DNA of 5,945 nucleotides from Acidimicrobiaceae bacterium (GTDB taxonomy: Bacteria; Actinomycetota; Acidimicrobiia; Acidimicrobiales; Palsa-688): contig PMLI01000272.1 of assembly GCA_003158835.1 (NCBI GenBank), forward strand, positions 2,435 through 8,379, written 5' to 3'. Positions 4,993 through 5,945 of this stretch are shown here, piece after piece. The translations under genes and the position numbers were made by a program. The notes under the pieces are model-generated. The model was not told the DNA's origin. It searched no databases and saw only the letters and a list, made by a program, of their open reading frames with translations. Every line of letters starts with the position of its first letter. Within the stretch, counting starts at the first letter, position 1.

Positions 4993-5945
4993 ATGAGCAA
5001 CGGGTTCCTGACCCTGGCAGAGGCGGCGCAGGAGCTGGGCGTGCACTATATGACGGTGTACCGCTATGTCCGAACGGGCAAGCTCCCAGCCCGGCAGGTA
5101 GCGGGCGAGTGGCACGTCGAACCCTCCGATCTCGCCCTGTTGCGGCCCGGGGCGCCCGGCCCGGCCCGGGGTGCGGCGGCTCGGGCGGGACCGAAATCCA
5201 GGCAGGCCCAGCTCGAAGCACGGCTCGTCGCCGGCGACGAAACCGGCGCCTGGGCCCTGATCGAAGCGGGCCTGGGCGCCGGCATGAAGCCGGGCGAGTC
5301 CCTGCTGGAGCTGGTGGCTCCGGCCATGAGCTCGGTGGGGGCCCACTGGCAGAGCGGCGAGTGGTCCATCGCCGACGAGCACAGGGCCACGGCGGTGGCC
5401 GGGCGCTTGATCGCGCGCCTGGGGTCCCGGTTCGTCCGCCGGGGCGTCAAACGCGGGACTGTTGTGCTCGCCGCCCCGGCCGGGGAGCTCCATGGCCTGC
5501 CCGTTTCCATGGGAGCAAACCTGTTGCGCTGGAACGGTTTCAACGTCGTCGAACTGGGGGCGGACACGCCGCCGGACGCTCTGGCCGAAGCGGTTGCCGG
5601 CCAAGATGGCCCGCTCGCAGCCGGCATCGTCAGCACCGTGAACGGTGCCACGCGTTCGGTGCAACGTTGTGTCGCCGAGGTACGCCGGGCTTGCCCCGAA
5701 GTCCCGGTGCTCGTGGGCGGAGCAGCCATCACCGGTGCGTCCCAAGCTCGCCGGCTCGGGGCAGACGTGTACACCGGTAAGCGAGCGGACGAGCTACTGC
5801 GCGCCGTCGAGGCAATTGCGGACAAGCGGCGCCGAGAACGGCCCCTAACAGCAGGGCAGCCCGGCTCCAGCCGACGAAGACGGCTCCCAGTACCTGGTGG
5901 GCCGGTGCCATCATGCCTCCCGACCCTGCAAACGACCGCGCCAAC
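4993..5945 (+). CDS. Excisionase-type HTH and cobalamin-binding transcriptional regulator, CarH/LitR-like (runs off the right edge)
   Basis: 317 codons are visible without a stop. Residues 6-50 (LTLAEAAQELGVHYMTVYRY ... GEWHVEPSDLALL) are a winged helix-turn-helix of the excisionase/HTH_17 type. After an Ala/Gly/Pro/Arg-rich linker (50-72), residues 73-152 form the helical cobalamin-binding cap, with Trp119, Glu129 and His130 matching the W-x9-EH motif that packs on the adenosyl group in CarH. The B12 Rossmann domain follows: GELHGLP at 164-170 with His167 as the presumed lower cobalt ligand, GFNVVELGADTP at 182-193, and VLVGGAAI near 239-246. By analogy it binds DNA in an adenosylcobalamin- and perhaps light-dependent way. 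Odd points: Gln120 replaces the His that follows the Trp in Thermus CarH; the usual DxHxxG is ExHxxP; and after about residue 284 an Arg/Pro-rich tail has weaker G/C bias. It has its own promoter, so it is probably not part of the sugar operon. Confidence 0.85.
   Translation, partial: MSNGFLTLAEAAQELGVHYMTVYRYVRTGKLPARQVAGEWHVEPSDLALLRPGAPGPARGAAARAGPKSRQAQLEARLVAGDETGAWALIEAGLGAGMKPGESLLELVAPAMSSVGAHWQSGEWSIADEHRATAVAGRLIARLGSRFVRRGVKRGTVVLAAPAGELHGLPVSMGANLLRWNGFNVVELGADTPPDALAEAVAGQDGPLAAGIVSTVNGATRSVQRCVAEVRRACPEVPVLVGGAAITGASQARRLGADVYTGKRADELLRAVEAIADKRRRERPLTAGQPGSSRRRRLPVPGGPVPSCLPTLQTTAP

Noticed and set aside
4693..5745. Long minus-strand open frame (350 codons) opposite the HTH/B12 regulator
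   Set aside because: Its product is Gly/Arg/Pro/His-rich with no recognisable domain, and it lies antisense to a gene with clear motifs, promoter and ribosome binding site. Long antisense frames are common in GC-rich DNA.
5729..5944. Minus-strand frame at the right edge with a hydrophobic stretch (HQVLGAVFVGWSRAALLLG)
   Set aside because: It resembles a membrane-protein start and has fair third-position G/C, but it overlaps the B12 domain of the regulator for over 100 bp and then turns Arg-rich. Not enough to call a gene, though the tail of the regulator here is also doubtful.

Overview
The window is GC-rich DNA with strong G/C preference at third codon positions, short intergenic gaps and mixed ATG/GTG starts. 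Together with an actinobacterial-looking zinc alcohol dehydrogenase and an excisionase-type HTH/cobalamin regulator, this suggests an Actinomycetota genome, possibly an Acidimicrobiia-like or other environmental lineage. The taxonomic call is an inference from style, not from a marker gene.

Layout. Positions 1-241 (minus) hold the N-terminal 80 codons of a zinc-dependent medium-chain alcohol dehydrogenase that runs off the left edge. A roughly 130-bp divergent control region (242-372) separates it from a plus-strand operon of four tightly packed genes: a COG3618-type amidohydrolase/sugar lactonase (373-1248), a Gfo/Idh/MocA oxidoreductase (1245-2198, with in-frame continuation to 2396), an RraA/HMG-aldolase-like protein (2393-3139) and a SAF-UxaA sugar-acid dehydratase (3144-4811). 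A 181-bp gap follows, with a weak hairpin, an AT-rich promoter island and a strong ribosome binding site. It leads into a separate gene for an HTH plus cobalamin-binding regulator (4993 to the right edge).

How the genes fit together. Sugar dehydrogenase, lactonase, dehydratase and pyruvate-type aldolase are the four steps of a non-phosphorylative (oxidative) aldose pathway: sugar to aldonolactone, to aldonate, to 2-keto-3-deoxyaldonate, to pyruvate plus a short aldehyde. The divergent alcohol dehydrogenase could process that aldehyde. The substrate cannot be read from sequence; a 6-deoxyhexose such as L-fucose, or another aldose, is plausible. Using an RraA-fold protein as the aldolase and a UxaA-type protein as the dehydratase makes this an unusual version of the route.

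Two points stand out. First, the oxidoreductase reading frame is cut by a TAG at 2196-2198, yet the same frame continues for 65 codons. Those codons encode the expected conserved C-terminus of the family and end in an ATGA overlap with the next gene. This means a recent nonsense mutation, a sequence error or readthrough. Second, the regulator carries the W-x9-EH adenosylcobalamin-capping motif of CarH/LitR photoreceptors, but has an excisionase-like DNA-binding domain and lacks the His that follows the Trp in CarH. It may be an unusual B12 or light sensor.
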